Source of the DNA: a virus
Strand: one strand, 5' to 3'
Virus record (IMG/VR): IMGVR_UViG_3300045971_000277
Coordinates: 37,897-101,896 of that record
Length of the DNA stretch: 64,000 nucleotides
Position 1 is the stretch's first letter, and each line of letters begins with the position of its first letter. The position numbers and the translations under genes were made by a program. Below the pieces are notes generated by a model. That model worked only from the letters and a program-made list of their open reading frames with translations. It ran no database searches and had not been told where the DNA came from. This document shows, one piece after another, positions 1-9,794 of the stretch.

Positions 1-31
1 TGCACTGTCGCACCAGCCGAACGGATAAATT

Positions 32-454
32 ATGCGTAAACTACTTTGGTTAGTTCTTCTATTACCCGTCGTTGCATCAGCCCAACAGGTGGCGAATCAA
101 GGTCAAGGTAGCCCATCGACTGTCGCGCCATGGCGTGTCACCGTTACGTCCCCCGGCGGTGTTGCTACGGCCAGCGGCGCTATCTTGGCTCCGGGCGTAC
201 CGACCAACGTGGCTGTTAGCACGTCGTCGGCCGCCATTACTGGTCTGACGGCTAAGTCGACCCTACGTCTGATCTGCACCGTCGACGTTCAGTATCGGGT
301 CGGCACGGGTGCCATTACGGCAGTGACGACCGACAATGACCTACCGGGCCGTGTTATTGAGTATATTGCGTTGCCAACCGGCATGACGTCGATTGCATTC
401 GTCACGACGTCCGGGTCAGGCACGTGTAAAGTAGCCGTGATTCCGTCGGCCTAA
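32..454 (+). CDS. Small exported beta-rich protein, unknown function
   Basis: The 140-residue product starts with a clear Sec signal peptide: two basic residues, a hydrophobic core (LLWLVLLLPVV) and a likely cleavage site ASA|QQ near residue 18. The mature part is about 120 residues, rich in Thr, Val, Ala and Gly with alternating hydrophobic residues, as in an immunoglobulin-like or jelly-roll beta domain; no catalytic motif is visible. Two cysteines (in LICTVD and GTCKVA) could pair in the periplasm. The gene ends 10 bases before the next exported protein, which has a strong AAAGGAG site, so the two are probably co-expressed. I do not recognise the family. It could be a small surface or virion-associated protein. 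Confidence 0.6.
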   Translation: MRKLLWLVLLLPVVASAQQVANQGQGSPSTVAPWRVTVTSPGGVATASGAILAPGVPTNVAVSTSSAAITGLTAKSTLRLICTVDVQYRVGTGAITAVTTDNDLPGRVIEYIALPTGMTSIAFVTTSGSGTCKVAVIPSA

Positions 455-464
455 AGGAGTTCAG

Positions 465-3400
465 ATGCGGCGTTTAGCCTTACTTATACTGCTGGTCGGT
501 ACGGCAGCGGCACAGACGTCACCGGAGTCGAACGCGCATCAGGGTGCGACGACGATGTCGAGCTACCCGGGCGGTCTGGGCCCGATATTTGAAGACGTGC
601 CGGATCTAAATCAGCACACGCCCGGCCTGATCACGCCCGATGCCAACGCTGTCGTCCATCTGGTGTGGGACGGTACTGCGCTTGTTAACCGCATCGGACC
701 CGCCTTCACGATGAACGGGACGGTGCCGCAGGTTCCGGCGCAGTGGTGGGGGCCGCCCGGGGCTGGGCCGTACAGCAATCTCAACTATTATTCGGTAACC
801 AGCGGGCTCCCGTCTTCTGGAGACTTCTCCGTTTGCGCAGTCTATTCGTGCCCCACCGCGATCCAGATCGACGCCTATGTAGTGGCGGTGAACGACAGCG
901 CACTGCAAAACGGCTGGGGGCTGGATATCCGCTGCGGTAGGCCCACGCCCGGCTCTGGTTTCTATACGTTTAACGCGGGTGCTGGTGCTGGTAGTGCCCC
1001 GCTTGGGAGCGGCCCCACTCTCGGTGCAGCGCATGTTACCTGTGCAGGTAAGTCTGGTGCGGCTGTGTATATCAAAGAGGACAACGGCGTAACCGTTACT
1101 GGAGCGGCTAGCACTTACGGCACCCCCGTCACACCGGTTAGAGTGGTCGGCAACCAGTCGAATAACATGCTGCCGTTCCTTGGCACCATCCACGAAGTCT
1201 ACGCCACCACCACACCCTTCAACGAGACCACCGTCGCCGCGCTGCAAGCCTCGGTGATGGCGAAGATCAACCAGCCCGCCACCGTACTGCACTGGACTGC
1301 TGAAGACTGGAACATGATCAGGTACGGGGAGCAGTTTGAGAATGCGGCGTGGGCGAACACCGGCCTTAATATGGGGCTCGCAGTTGATACTCAGACTGCC
1401 CCTGACGGTACGTTCACCGCTGACTACCTTTACAAGGCAACCAGCGCAGGTTCGACCTCGTTGGTGCAATTTGTCGGGGCGGTCCAGCCCGCTAACACCC
1501 CGCTGACCGTTTCCATCTACGCTCGCGCTTCAGTGACCAGCAGCCAGTTTGACCTCGGCCTATCTTGCGGCGGCTGGGTTGCTGGTGGTACCGGAAAAGT
1601 CGTGTCAGGCCCCGGTATCGTTACGATGGCGGCTGGTACGCTGGGTAGAGTTACCGGTCTGAGCCAGACGCAGTGGACTCGTATCGCTGTCAGCGCCCTC
1701 GCCCCCGGAGCACAGGCTTGCCAGTTTTACCTGTACCCGGATACGGCAGGCTCATCCACCGTAGGCGCAGGCGTCTACGTCTGGGGCGCCAGCATGACCC
1801 GCTCCACGGTCCCGCTGCCATACAAGAAGCCCAGCACGACCGGCGACACCTTCGTGATGCAGGGCGTGGTTCCGTACTCCAAGGTGTCTCCGATGATGCC
1901 GAACGGGTCGGGCGCGGGGCGCAGGGGTGTGGGCACGTTTACGACGGGGATCTACTTCGATGCTCCTAACAGTACGTTAGGTGAGTGGGCTGGCGACTGG
2001 AACGTGAGCGTAGCCTTCGTTCCGACCAGCTTTGCCGCCACACAGCTACTAGTTGGTAAGCCAAACAATTTGACGAGCGCAGGCTGGAAAATGTACGTGG
2101 ACACATCAGGCCGGTTGGTGTGTCAGCGCCACAATGGCGCATGGACCGGCGCTACCACTACCTCTGGCCCGGTGGTTATTGGGTCCGTCAACGTAGGGAC
2201 TTGCGGCCTTGCGTCAGGCGTACTGAACGCCAAGCTAAATGGCGGTGCTACAGTTACCGCAGCGTCTACCGGTGCGACAACATCGGCAGCTTCTTTTGCC
2301 TTTAAGGTTGGGGCGTCCGTTGACGGCAACGCTGGCACCACCACCAAGATCTACGAAGTCTGGGCCACCTCGACACCCTTCAACGAAGCCAACGTCGCCG
2401 CCATCCAAGACGCGGCCATGCGGAACGGCGACCCGACTCGGGCGCTGTTCCCAGACGACGCCAACACGGTCCTGCATCTTGTAGGAAACAGCTACGACGG
2501 CACGACTTGGCGGGCGCCGCAGGCCACGATGACGACGGTCGGCACCGTAGGTTATTCGGATGCCTTCGTGCCCAGCCCTGAGTTGCCGCGTGACAGCTAT
2601 GGGCCTTGGTCGGATACGAACTACCTGTCGCTGGGTTCTGGATCAGACGTTCTCGACACCACCGGGGATCGGTACGGGTGCGCGTTGTTCACGCCGACGA
2701 GTCTAAGCGCCGCAGGGTTTATTTTTATCGACGGACAGCCCAGCATCGCTGGACAAAATCTAAAGTTACAGATTGGTGGCGCGATCTCGTACTCCTCTTC
2801 AGTACCAACAGAGAAGGCCATCAACACTGGCAATTTGGCTCTATCCAATTCACCAAACGTGGCCTGTTACTGGAGATCGGGGAATACGATTGCGGCTAAG
2901 TTGAACGGGGGAACTTCGACAACGTTAGACGCCACCGCCCTAGAAGTTTCTGGGGTCTCTTATTTTGCAAAGCTGGGCAAGTACGAATCGGCTAGCTTCT
3001 CCTTCCCCGGCCAGATCCACGAATTCATCGCGGGCAACGGAGCGTGTCCGAACAACAACTGTGAGGCGTGGGCGACGGCTACGCAGCGCCGCGTGCTGGG
3101 TATGCTGACGGCACAGGGGCAAACGGTTGCAGTCACCCGAACGACTCCAGAAACCTACGAGATCCCGGGTACTGGTCAGACGCTCTGGACGGCACCCGCA
3201 GGTACGCCCGCCATCTCTGCTGATGGTATCGGGATCTTCAGGGCCACGACCAACTATGCGTTGCAGAGTGAGGCTTCGTGCGTAGGAAATCTGGTTCAGG
3301 CTCCTTGGGCCCTGACGGGAGTACCCGTACCGACCTGCACGACGGATACAGGTGTCGCGCCTAACGGGACGACCACGATGGACCTGTGGGACAACACCGC

Positions 3401-4343
3401 TAATGCCTCTTCCCGCCTAGGGTATACCGCCCCAACAGCGAACACCACCACGGGAACTGTAAGTACGTGGGCCCAGACAATGACTGGAACGGGCCCAACG
3501 CTGATCATTGATATGACGGCAGGCACCGCGTCTGGTTGCTCTTGTGGAGGGTCCGTTTGCATCCCCACCCCAGCCTCCACGTACTGCTCTGCTGCTTTTA
3601 GTGGGGTGGCTGTGCCAACACGCCTGTGGATTTCGGCAAGCACGAACGCCACTGTAACGGGCATCAGCGCCCAGTTTGTTCCGGGGCAATGGGGGACCTC
3701 CACGGGGTCAACCCGCTTCTGGGGCGTTCAGGTCGAGTCCTCCTCTCGCCCCACCCCCTACACGGGCGCGACCACGACAGCAGCAGTCACCCGCAACGCC
3801 GACAACATCACGATCCCGATCCAGATCACGCCCAGCAACACTCGCTGGTGCGCTGGCGGGACCTACACGCCCTACATGCGCGGGTGGGCGAACCCGGAAG
3901 GCACCATCAACACGCTCTGGGCCGCAGGCGCTTTTGATGCTGCCAACTCGGGTCGGCTTGAGATCGGAGGTACGAAGCTGGCGTACACGCTGGTGGATTA
4001 CCTCGGCACTCCCAAGCGACTGGAGTACGACGCCACCGCGATCACAACGGGCTCGCACAAGGTTCAGTCCTGTGTTGCAGACGGAAGAATGGCGCTCTAC
4101 GTCGATGATGTGCTGGTGGGGGCTGGCTACACCTTCGCGGCTCCTGACTGGCAGACGATCCGGCCCGGGGTCTGGCTCACACCTCCTACGACGGTGACTC
4201 TGGGAGCGCGTGTGAACCAGACCAACCACTTCGATGGTTATGTCAGGGACTTCAACTTCAAGCGCGACACGTTCTCGTCGGGCATGATCATGCAACTCGA
4301 TGCGGCGCTTGCGGTCTGGGCTCCATTCAACGGGGTAAACTAA
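465..4343 (+). CDS. Large exported LamG/lectin-like multidomain protein
   Basis: The 1292-residue product follows a strong ribosome binding site (AAAGGAG, 453-459) and begins with a signal peptide (MRRLALLILLVG, cleavage near AAA|QT). The rest is a chain of beta-sandwich modules. Segments with an 'EVYATTTPFNE' or 'EVWATSTPFNE' motif end concanavalin A/LamG-like domains, at about residues 245-260 and 630-650. Segments such as 'APDGTFTADYL' and 'RFWGVQVE' resemble carbohydrate-binding modules common in phage tail proteins. A last LamG-like domain covers about 1110-1290 (ALYVDDVLVG ... FDGYVRDFNFKRD). The architecture fits a glycan-binding adhesin or fibre. The Sec signal is odd for a virion part assembled in the cytoplasm. 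It is paralogous to the next gene. Role inferred: binding of surface polysaccharide. Confidence 0.65.
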   Translation: MRRLALLILLVGTAAAQTSPESNAHQGATTMSSYPGGLGPIFEDVPDLNQHTPGLITPDANAVVHLVWDGTALVNRIGPAFTMNGTVPQVPAQWWGPPGAGPYSNLNYYSVTSGLPSSGDFSVCAVYSCPTAIQIDAYVVAVNDSALQNGWGLDIRCGRPTPGSGFYTFNAGAGAGSAPLGSGPTLGAAHVTCAGKSGAAVYIKEDNGVTVTGAASTYGTPVTPVRVVGNQSNNMLPFLGTIHEVYATTTPFNETTVAALQASVMAKINQPATVLHWTAEDWNMIRYGEQFENAAWANTGLNMGLAVDTQTAPDGTFTADYLYKATSAGSTSLVQFVGAVQPANTPLTVSIYARASVTSSQFDLGLSCGGWVAGGTGKVVSGPGIVTMAAGTLGRVTGLSQTQWTRIAVSALAPGAQACQFYLYPDTAGSSTVGAGVYVWGASMTRSTVPLPYKKPSTTGDTFVMQGVVPYSKVSPMMPNGSGAGRRGVGTFTTGIYFDAPNSTLGEWAGDWNVSVAFVPTSFAATQLLVGKPNNLTSAGWKMYVDTSGRLVCQRHNGAWTGATTTSGPVVIGSVNVGTCGLASGVLNAKLNGGATVTAASTGATTSAASFAFKVGASVDGNAGTTTKIYEVWATSTPFNEANVAAIQDAAMRNGDPTRALFPDDANTVLHLVGNSYDGTTWRAPQATMTTVGTVGYSDAFVPSPELPRDSYGPWSDTNYLSLGSGSDVLDTTGDRYGCALFTPTSLSAAGFIFIDGQPSIAGQNLKLQIGGAISYSSSVPTEKAINTGNLALSNSPNVACYWRSGNTIAAKLNGGTSTTLDATALEVSGVSYFAKLGKYESASFSFPGQIHEFIAGNGACPNNNCEAWATATQRRVLGMLTAQGQTVAVTRTTPETYEIPGTGQTLWTAPAGTPAISADGIGIFRATTNYALQSEASCVGNLVQAPWALTGVPVPTCTTDTGVAPNGTTTMDLWDNTANASSRLGYTAPTANTTTGTVSTWAQTMTGTGPTLIIDMTAGTASGCSCGGSVCIPTPASTYCSAAFSGVAVPTRLWISASTNATVTGISAQFVPGQWGTSTGSTRFWGVQVESSSRPTPYTGATTTAAVTRNADNITIPIQITPSNTRWCAGGTYTPYMRGWANPEGTINTLWAAGAFDAANSGRLEIGGTKLAYTLVDYLGTPKRLEYDATAITTGSHKVQSCVADGRMALYVDDVLVGAGYTFAAPDWQTIRPGVWLTPPTTVTLGARVNQTNHFDGYVRDFNFKRDTFSSGMIMQLDAALAVWAPFNGVN

Positions 4344-4344
4344 C

Positions 4345-7300
4345 ATGAAGAAGCTACTGCTACTGGCTCTGCTGATCCCCGTGCAATCAATTGCGGACGG
4401 CGTCTTCACGGAAGATGCAAACGTGGTCCTGCATTGGGTGGCGGACGAGTGGAACATGATCAGGTTCCCTGAGGCGTTCACGGCTGGACAGTGGCCCAGT
4501 GGGACGGTTTCTGCGACGGTGACCGACAACTTCGCGGCGGCCCCGAACGGGACGATGACTGCCGCGAGGGTTGTCTGGGCTGCCGGTGCGCCTCGCTACG
4601 TGGTATCCGCCGCAGTAGTTGAGGGCTCCACGGTACACACGGCATCTATGTGGCTGAAGTCCAACACCGGAGCCAACCAAGTCTTGAGGCTGTTTTCCTG
4701 TGGGGCGCTGCCTCTGGTCGATACCACCGTCACCACAACTTGGCAGCGTTTCTCGGTTACTTGCACCACCACAGCTACCACCGGACTGAAGCAGGTGGTT
4801 GGGGTCTACTCGGCCACCACCAACGTCGCGGCCGACATTCTGATCTGGGGCGCTCAACTGGTCCGTGGCGACCGTGCGCTACCGTACAAGAGCCCTCCGG
4901 TGGCGAACCTGCTGGCAAGCCCGAAGGCAATTGGAACTTCTCCTTGGCTCTCTTCCGGGTGCGCTTTTGGTAACTGGAGCGCCTTGGTGGCTACGCAGAA
5001 TTCGGTGGCGTCCCCAGACGGTGTTGTCACGGCCACCAAGTTGGCTTTGGGCGTTACAGGGAATAGTTCTAACTCGGTGTGCCAAGTTCTTTCGGCCACC
5101 CCATCGGCTATCTACAAGTTAGGCGTGTGGCTGAAGGGCGATGGCACTCTCTCGTCCGTACAGATGGGGTTTAACACCGGTAACTCTGGGGTCTTGGTGT
5201 TAAACAACAGGCAGACGAAGACTTGTCCCCTCACGACTGCGTGGAGTTACTGCGAAGGCATCGGCTACACGTTCCCCGCCAGCGGGTCAAACCAGATCGA
5301 GCCATACATCCAGGTCGATTCCATCCAGCCGTCTGGGGCCGCCTTCTACGCTTGGGGAGCGACACTCACCCGCGCCGACCAGCAAGGCGACACGCTGGTG
5401 ATGAACGGCACGGTGCCTGTCTCCAACTCCACGCTGTTCCCCAGCGGGTACGGTACTGGACGTAGGGGGGTGGGGCCATATGCTGCGGGCGCACCCCTTT
5501 TTAATTCAGACATCCCGGTTGCCACCAATACGGCCGCCTTTACCGTATGTGTGGCTTACTACCCACAAAGAGATATTGCAAATAACGAATTACTAATAAC
5601 CACTGGGCAATACAACGTCAGTGGTTTTCAACTGTGGCATCGACCTGACCCTGCCGGGTATCAGGGGGTTTTCAACACCTCGACGGCGGGTCTAATAACG
5701 CAATCTATGGCAGCTATACCCTCTATGCGGGGACTGTCGGTGCTCTGTGGGGGCGTGAACGGCAGCAACCAGTACGTTAAAAGCAACAGCGGGTTGACTT
5801 ACACTACAGCTTCACCAAAAACAACTCCCGGAACTCTCACCAAGATTGGCATCGATGCCGGAGTCGGTAGTGGTGGTAGCACCCTCATTTACGAAGTCTA
5901 CGTCACCAACTCCGCGTGGAACGAAGCCACCGTGACGGCCCTGCAATCGGCTGCACTCGCACAGGGCGATCCCACGAAGCCGCTGTTCACGCCTGACGCC
6001 AACACCGTCCTGCACCTGAAGGGGAACGACTACACGGGCGGCAGTGTTTGGGCGGGCGACTACGGCAGCGTCACGAAAGTCGGAACCGTGGGGTACAGCG
6101 ACAGCTTCGTACCTCCGATCCAGAACCGTCTTGCCCGCCAAGCGTATGGTCCGTTGTCTTCATCGAATTACCTCTCTCTAGGTGCTGGTGCCGACGTTCT
6201 CGACTTTGCTGGCGACTTCACGGTGTGCGCCGTGGCTACGTCCCCAGTGGGACTTACCGCCCCTATTGTCGGATCTGGAAACTTTGGGGCTTCAGGTGCT
6301 GGGTGGGACATGGGCGTTACTTCGTCTTCCGGTTACATCAACACCTTTGCGACGGGGTCCACCATCACTGGTACGACCACCAACGCTCTGACTGTGCCGG
6401 GAGGCGGGCCTACCGTAGTTTGTGCAGGCCGGGCTGGTAGCACGCAGTACGTTAAGGCAAACGGTGGAACAACCGTATCGTCAGCGGGGGCAAAGACTAC
6501 CCCAGATACTACCACCCCCTCTTACATAGGTAAGCGTGGCGATGCTGGCGGTGGTTTCTTCTCTGGACAAGTTCTAGAAGTCTACGCCACCACCTCCGCA
6601 TGGAACGAAACGACCGTCAGCAACCTCCAGAAGAAGGCCCTCGGCATGATCCTGCCCACGGGTCAGACTCTTTCAGTCACCCGTGCTGGCCCGCAAACGG
6701 TTGCAGTCCCGACCGCTACTGGCCCTGCTGTCGTTACGGTTCCTGCGGGCGCTCCTGCCTTGGGTCCTGACGGGATCGAGGTGTACGGGACGAGGGTGAA
6801 TTCGATCCTGCAAAGCCAGACCATCGCTTCGGGTACCAACTACATCGCACCGTGGACAGCAAACCTGACCACCGTCACCGAAATCGCCGGGGGTCCAAGC
6901 GGATCTGGTTCATGGGCGGAAGTCACCTCCACTAACGTACAAGGCGGGACCGACGCAGGGACAGTCACCATCCCGTCCAACGCCGTCTACACGTTCTCTA
7001 TCTGGGCGTCGAAGTCGTCTGGCACCGGGTACGCCGGGTTGATGGGTATGACTTCCAACAACATAGCAGCATCGTCATGCTCTTGCGGGCGCAGCGATGG
7101 GGGTGCGTGTACGGCCCAGAACACGGGGCCTGCTGGTACTTCATACTGCTACTTCACCCTCCCAGACCTAGGGACCACTCCGATCCGTATGTGGCTTACG
7201 GTAACTGGGCCGTCGGCTGCTACGGCCCCCAGACTGCTCCTTCTGCCGGGGCAGTATCCGACCGCTGTCGGCACCACCCGTTTCTGGGGCGCACAAGTAG

Positions 7301-8352
7301 AAGCAGGCGTCACCACACCCGGCCCGTATTGTCCTACTACGACGGGTACTTGTACGACGCCCGCCACGGTAGCGACGGTTCCACTACCGGTGCTGGGGTA
7401 TGCGAACCTGTATTTCCAGAGCGAGACTCCCGCGTCATGGTCTCGTAAGTTCGGGGTGGTGAACACCGACAACCAAATTCTATCCCCGGTAGGCACCATG
7501 ACCGGCGGGCAGATTACGGAAGACGGCACGACGGCAGTCCATTACACAGACACGACCGTGACGACGGCCAACGCCCCCCACGCTTACTCGATATCACTCA
7601 AGGCTGGAACGAGGACTTGGGCCACCATCAACAAGGCGGGAGGGACGGCTGAGTATTGCTACATCAATCTGATGACCGGGGCGCTAGGGTCTTGTTCCCC
7701 GTCCTTTACCGGAAACGTGACCGTAACGGCGCAGCCCAACGGCTGGTGGAGGGTCAACGTGACCTACACACCTCCTGCTGGCGGGGTGTTCTGGGGCGTC
7801 GGTCTTGCCTCCTCAGATGGGGTGAATAGCTACACAGGCGACCCCAGCAAGTACATCTACGTCTGGGGTGCTCAACTCACCGCTACCCCCACCGTCCAGC
7901 CCTATGTCCCCACTACGTCCGCGATTGCATACGGCGGGAACAAGTGGTGCGTGGGGGTGACGGGGCAGCCGCCTGCTGGGATCTGGCCGGGAAGCGTTGG
8001 CGGAAACTATTTGATCAGCATCGGTGTCGCGGGTTTGGCTAACTCGTTTGGGCTTTACAGAGCAGCCGCCTCCGGGGCGGTGTGGGCGTACCTTTGGGAC
8101 TCCGGAGCGGTGCTCCGAAACACAGGGACAACGGCGACTATGAGTACCGGACCTCATCGGTTCGTCGCCCACAACTCTGCCGGTACCTTGACGCTCTACG
8201 CGGACGGGATAGCTACCACCTCGTCGGCTGCTGGGACAGCGTTGTTCAGCGCCACCTCCGCCACCCTATCGATGGGTTCCGGCGAGGGAGAAAAGATCAT
8301 CTCCAACCTCAAGATCGTCAACAACCCCAAGTCATGGCGTGAGTGTTTTTAG
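4345..8352 (+). CDS. Large exported LamG/lectin-like multidomain protein, paralogue of the upstream gene
   Basis: The 1335-residue product begins one base after the previous stop and has a signal peptide (MKKLLLLALLIPV, cleavage near SIA|DG). It repeats the modules of its neighbour in another order. 'VLHWVADEWNMIRF' starts a carbohydrate-binding-like domain, 'APNGTMTAARV' and 'WGAQLVRGDRALPYK' are module hallmarks, and 'EVYVTNSAWNEATV' and 'EVYATTSAWNETTV' close two LamG-like domains at about 510-530 and 740-760. 'NTVLHLKGNDY' is shared with the upstream protein, and a final LamG-like domain ends the chain. The two genes look like a duplication followed by module shuffling. Function inferred: glycan binding at the cell surface or virion surface. 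No enzyme active site was recognised. Confidence 0.65.
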   Translation: MKKLLLLALLIPVQSIADGVFTEDANVVLHWVADEWNMIRFPEAFTAGQWPSGTVSATVTDNFAAAPNGTMTAARVVWAAGAPRYVVSAAVVEGSTVHTASMWLKSNTGANQVLRLFSCGALPLVDTTVTTTWQRFSVTCTTTATTGLKQVVGVYSATTNVAADILIWGAQLVRGDRALPYKSPPVANLLASPKAIGTSPWLSSGCAFGNWSALVATQNSVASPDGVVTATKLALGVTGNSSNSVCQVLSATPSAIYKLGVWLKGDGTLSSVQMGFNTGNSGVLVLNNRQTKTCPLTTAWSYCEGIGYTFPASGSNQIEPYIQVDSIQPSGAAFYAWGATLTRADQQGDTLVMNGTVPVSNSTLFPSGYGTGRRGVGPYAAGAPLFNSDIPVATNTAAFTVCVAYYPQRDIANNELLITTGQYNVSGFQLWHRPDPAGYQGVFNTSTAGLITQSMAAIPSMRGLSVLCGGVNGSNQYVKSNSGLTYTTASPKTTPGTLTKIGIDAGVGSGGSTLIYEVYVTNSAWNEATVTALQSAALAQGDPTKPLFTPDANTVLHLKGNDYTGGSVWAGDYGSVTKVGTVGYSDSFVPPIQNRLARQAYGPLSSSNYLSLGAGADVLDFAGDFTVCAVATSPVGLTAPIVGSGNFGASGAGWDMGVTSSSGYINTFATGSTITGTTTNALTVPGGGPTVVCAGRAGSTQYVKANGGTTVSSAGAKTTPDTTTPSYIGKRGDAGGGFFSGQVLEVYATTSAWNETTVSNLQKKALGMILPTGQTLSVTRAGPQTVAVPTATGPAVVTVPAGAPALGPDGIEVYGTRVNSILQSQTIASGTNYIAPWTANLTTVTEIAGGPSGSGSWAEVTSTNVQGGTDAGTVTIPSNAVYTFSIWASKSSGTGYAGLMGMTSNNIAASSCSCGRSDGGACTAQNTGPAGTSYCYFTLPDLGTTPIRMWLTVTGPSAATAPRLLLLPGQYPTAVGTTRFWGAQVEAGVTTPGPYCPTTTGTCTTPATVATVPLPVLGYANLYFQSETPASWSRKFGVVNTDNQILSPVGTMTGGQITEDGTTAVHYTDTTVTTANAPHAYSISLKAGTRTWATINKAGGTAEYCYINLMTGALGSCSPSFTGNVTVTAQPNGWWRVNVTYTPPAGGVFWGVGLASSDGVNSYTGDPSKYIYVWGAQLTATPTVQPYVPTTSAIAYGGNKWCVGVTGQPPAGIWPGSVGGNYLISIGVAGLANSFGLYRAAASGAVWAYLWDSGAVLRNTGTTATMSTGPHRFVAHNSAGTLTLYADGIATTSSAAGTALFSATSATLSMGSGEGEKIISNLKIVNNPKSWRECF

Positions 8353-8354
8353 CC

Positions 8355-8783
8355 ATGAAGAAACTTCTCGGCATCCTCGTAGTGCTGCAACTCGCGTGTC
8401 TCCACCCGCCGCATGGATACAGCGTGTGGGGTGGCACGCCGGAACAGCAAGCCGCTGCGAACGACATGTGGGTGGTGGCGAAGGCCGTCACGGGCGACAC
8501 CTCCGGGGCCTTGTCAGGCGACCTCGGCGTCCGCTTCTCGCCCAACCAGTACGACCTGATCCAGTTTTGCCTTTACGACTTCAACACGGTCGCGGGCTGT
8601 ACGTATCGAAGTGGCGATGGCTTCGCCGTCATCGTGGAGATCCATCCGGATCAGTTGGTTACTGATACCGCTCTGGCCCACGAACTCTGCCATGTGGGCT
8701 ATGTGACAACTAACGAAGACCAAGTTAAAGCTTGTGCGGCTGAAGTTATAGCTGAATATGAGGCCCAATATGTCACTCCTTAG
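8355..8783 (+). CDS. Small exported HExxH metallopeptidase-like protein
   Basis: The product is about 142 residues from ATG 8355; an in-frame GTG at 8343 would add four residues and overlap the upstream stop. I prefer 8355 because it gives a standard signal peptide (MKKLLGILVVLQLA). The mature chain contains AHELCHVGY, a zinc-binding HExxH motif, followed some 20 residues later by a Glu-rich helix (AAEVIAEYEAQY) that could supply the third ligand. HExxH with little else is typical of short metallopeptidase-like phage proteins of unknown substrate. The residue before the Cys of LQLAC is Ala, but position -3 is Gln, so a lipoprotein signal is doubtful. It heads a run of overlapping small envelope genes, so a role in cell-wall or envelope remodelling is plausible but unproven. 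Confidence 0.55.
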   Translation: MKKLLGILVVLQLACLHPPHGYSVWGGTPEQQAAANDMWVVAKAVTGDTSGALSGDLGVRFSPNQYDLIQFCLYDFNTVAGCTYRSGDGFAVIVEIHPDQLVTDTALAHELCHVGYVTTNEDQVKACAAEVIAEYEAQYVTP

Positions 8784-9084
8784 CGATATCAAGCGTAACT
8801 GGGCCGCTCTAGGCGCCATTGGCGTCATCGTCGGCGGCACCTTCTATGCCCTAGACGCCCTCGATGCCCGTGCAGCCGAAGTAGCCAAAAAGGAGGTCCA
8901 AGCTACCATTAATGTTGAAATGGTGGCGGGGGCCAAGAAGGCTGCCCGGGAAGCCGTACAGGAAGCCATGGCGGAGCAGAAGGCCGCGATGAGCGCTATC
9001 GTCAAGGAAGCCGCCCGCGAAGTCGCCAAGGAAGTCGTCCGGGCGCAGCGGGCTGAAGATAAGGCCGCGAAAGCCAAGCCGTAA
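8770..9084 (+). CDS. Small membrane-anchored coiled-coil protein
   Basis: The start was set at ATG 8770 (product MSLLSDIKRN..., 104 residues), which overlaps the upstream stop by 14 bases; an ATG at 8758 is also in frame. One hydrophobic segment spans about residues 11-28 (WAALGAIGVIVGGTFYA). The remainder is a long, charged Ala/Glu/Lys helix with heptad character and a basic end (KAAKAKP). This is a membrane anchor with a coiled-coil rod. It lies in a cluster of overlapping single-TM proteins, so it could be part of a lysis or spanin-like complex or a membrane scaffold. No family was recognised. Confidence 0.55.
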   Translation: MSLLSDIKRNWAALGAIGVIVGGTFYALDALDARAAEVAKKEVQATINVEMVAGAKKAAREAVQEAMAEQKAAMSAIVKEAAREVAKEVVRAQRAEDKAAKAKP

Positions 9085-9091
9085 AGGAGAT

Positions 9092-9433
9092 ATGATGGAA
9101 CCTAAACTCTCAGATGACCATCTCGTAGATTCTAATGACTCTGGCTGGCGCAAGCTTGGATTGACGGCGGCCGGGCTAGCCCTAATCGCGTGGGGATACT
9201 GGATCACCCAATTCTCATCTATCTTACAGGGTCTCTATACGGTTTATATCGGTGCCGTTATCAGTCTCGTTACAATATTTATGGGCCTGCACATTGCCGA
9301 TAAGGTCCAAGGTGGCATTATAAATCTGAAGGCATACCCGCTGACTAACGGTGATACGCCTCCAGTCGTCACCCCACCTCCAGCCCCGGGAGCCGCCGAT
9401 GTCGTTCCTCCTCCGCCTCCTCCCGCTGCTTAA
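9092..9433 (+). CDS. Two-TM membrane protein, holin-like candidate
   Basis: The 113-residue product has an AAGGAG site immediately upstream; two adjacent ATG codons (9092 and 9095) can serve as start. There are two hydrophobic helices, at about residues 22-42 (LGLTAAGLALIAWGYWI) and 47-66 (VYIGAVISLVTIFMGL), separated by a short turn. A proline-rich C-terminus (PPVVTPPPAPG, ending PPPPPPAA) follows. Small size, two TM segments and nearness to other TM genes fit a class II holin, but this topology is not specific. The proline tail is read in one frame while the next gene starts in another (overlap 9399-9433). Confidence 0.5.
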   Translation: MMEPKLSDDHLVDSNDSGWRKLGLTAAGLALIAWGYWITQFSSILQGLYTVYIGAVISLVTIFMGLHIADKVQGGIINLKAYPLTNGDTPPVVTPPPAPGAADVVPPPPPPAA

Positions 9434-9794
9434 GTCCGGATTGACCCCACTCAAGGCTTGGTGGATCAGGCTTAACTGGAACGATAAGATTACGATCGTC
9501 ATCATTGTGGCGGTTGGCTGCATCGTCGGATTCCAGTACCTTAGTCTACGCCAACACAATCGAGAGATTGTTGAGCTTAAGGCTAAAGTGGCTGAGTTGG
9601 CCACCAAGGCTGATTTGGCTCGCATTGATGGGCGGATTGACGCAACTCACGGGCAGATTGAGTCGGTCAATACTTCAATTGGCAAGCTTGAAACCGACCT
9701 AGACAAGGTCCGTGGCGGCATAAAGCCACCGACGATTACTGGCATGTCGGAATCCGCTATTGTTGACGCGTTCAAGAAACTGGGTGCGCCATGA
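9399..9794 (+). CDS. Membrane-anchored coiled-coil protein
   Basis: ATG 9399 was chosen over 9351 because it has GGGAG seven bases upstream and overlaps the previous gene by only 35 bases. The product is 131 residues: an amphipathic N-terminus (MSFLLRLLPLLK), one TM helix at about 28-47 (ITIVIIVAVGCIVGFQYL), then a coiled coil (IVELKAKVAELATKADLARI... DLDKVRGG) and a short tail. The layout resembles an inner-membrane spanin subunit or a membrane tether. It overlaps the next gene by four bases (ATGA), which implies translational coupling. Confidence 0.5.
   Translation: MSFLLRLLPLLKSGLTPLKAWWIRLNWNDKITIVIIVAVGCIVGFQYLSLRQHNREIVELKAKVAELATKADLARIDGRIDATHGQIESVNTSIGKLETDLDKVRGGIKPPTITGMSESAIVDAFKKLGAP

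Noticed and set aside
606-1469. Long minus-strand open frame opposite the first lectin-like gene (and a similar one at 3708-4529)
   Set aside because: Arg/Gly/Val-rich translation without domains or motif, no ribosome binding site, and a GC-rich sense gene explains the lack of stops.
7400-7426. A TEV-protease-like string (ANLYFQS) in the second exported lectin-like protein
   Set aside because: The first residue is Ala rather than Glu, the codons fit the surrounding beta module, and nothing else suggests engineering. It is chance similarity.
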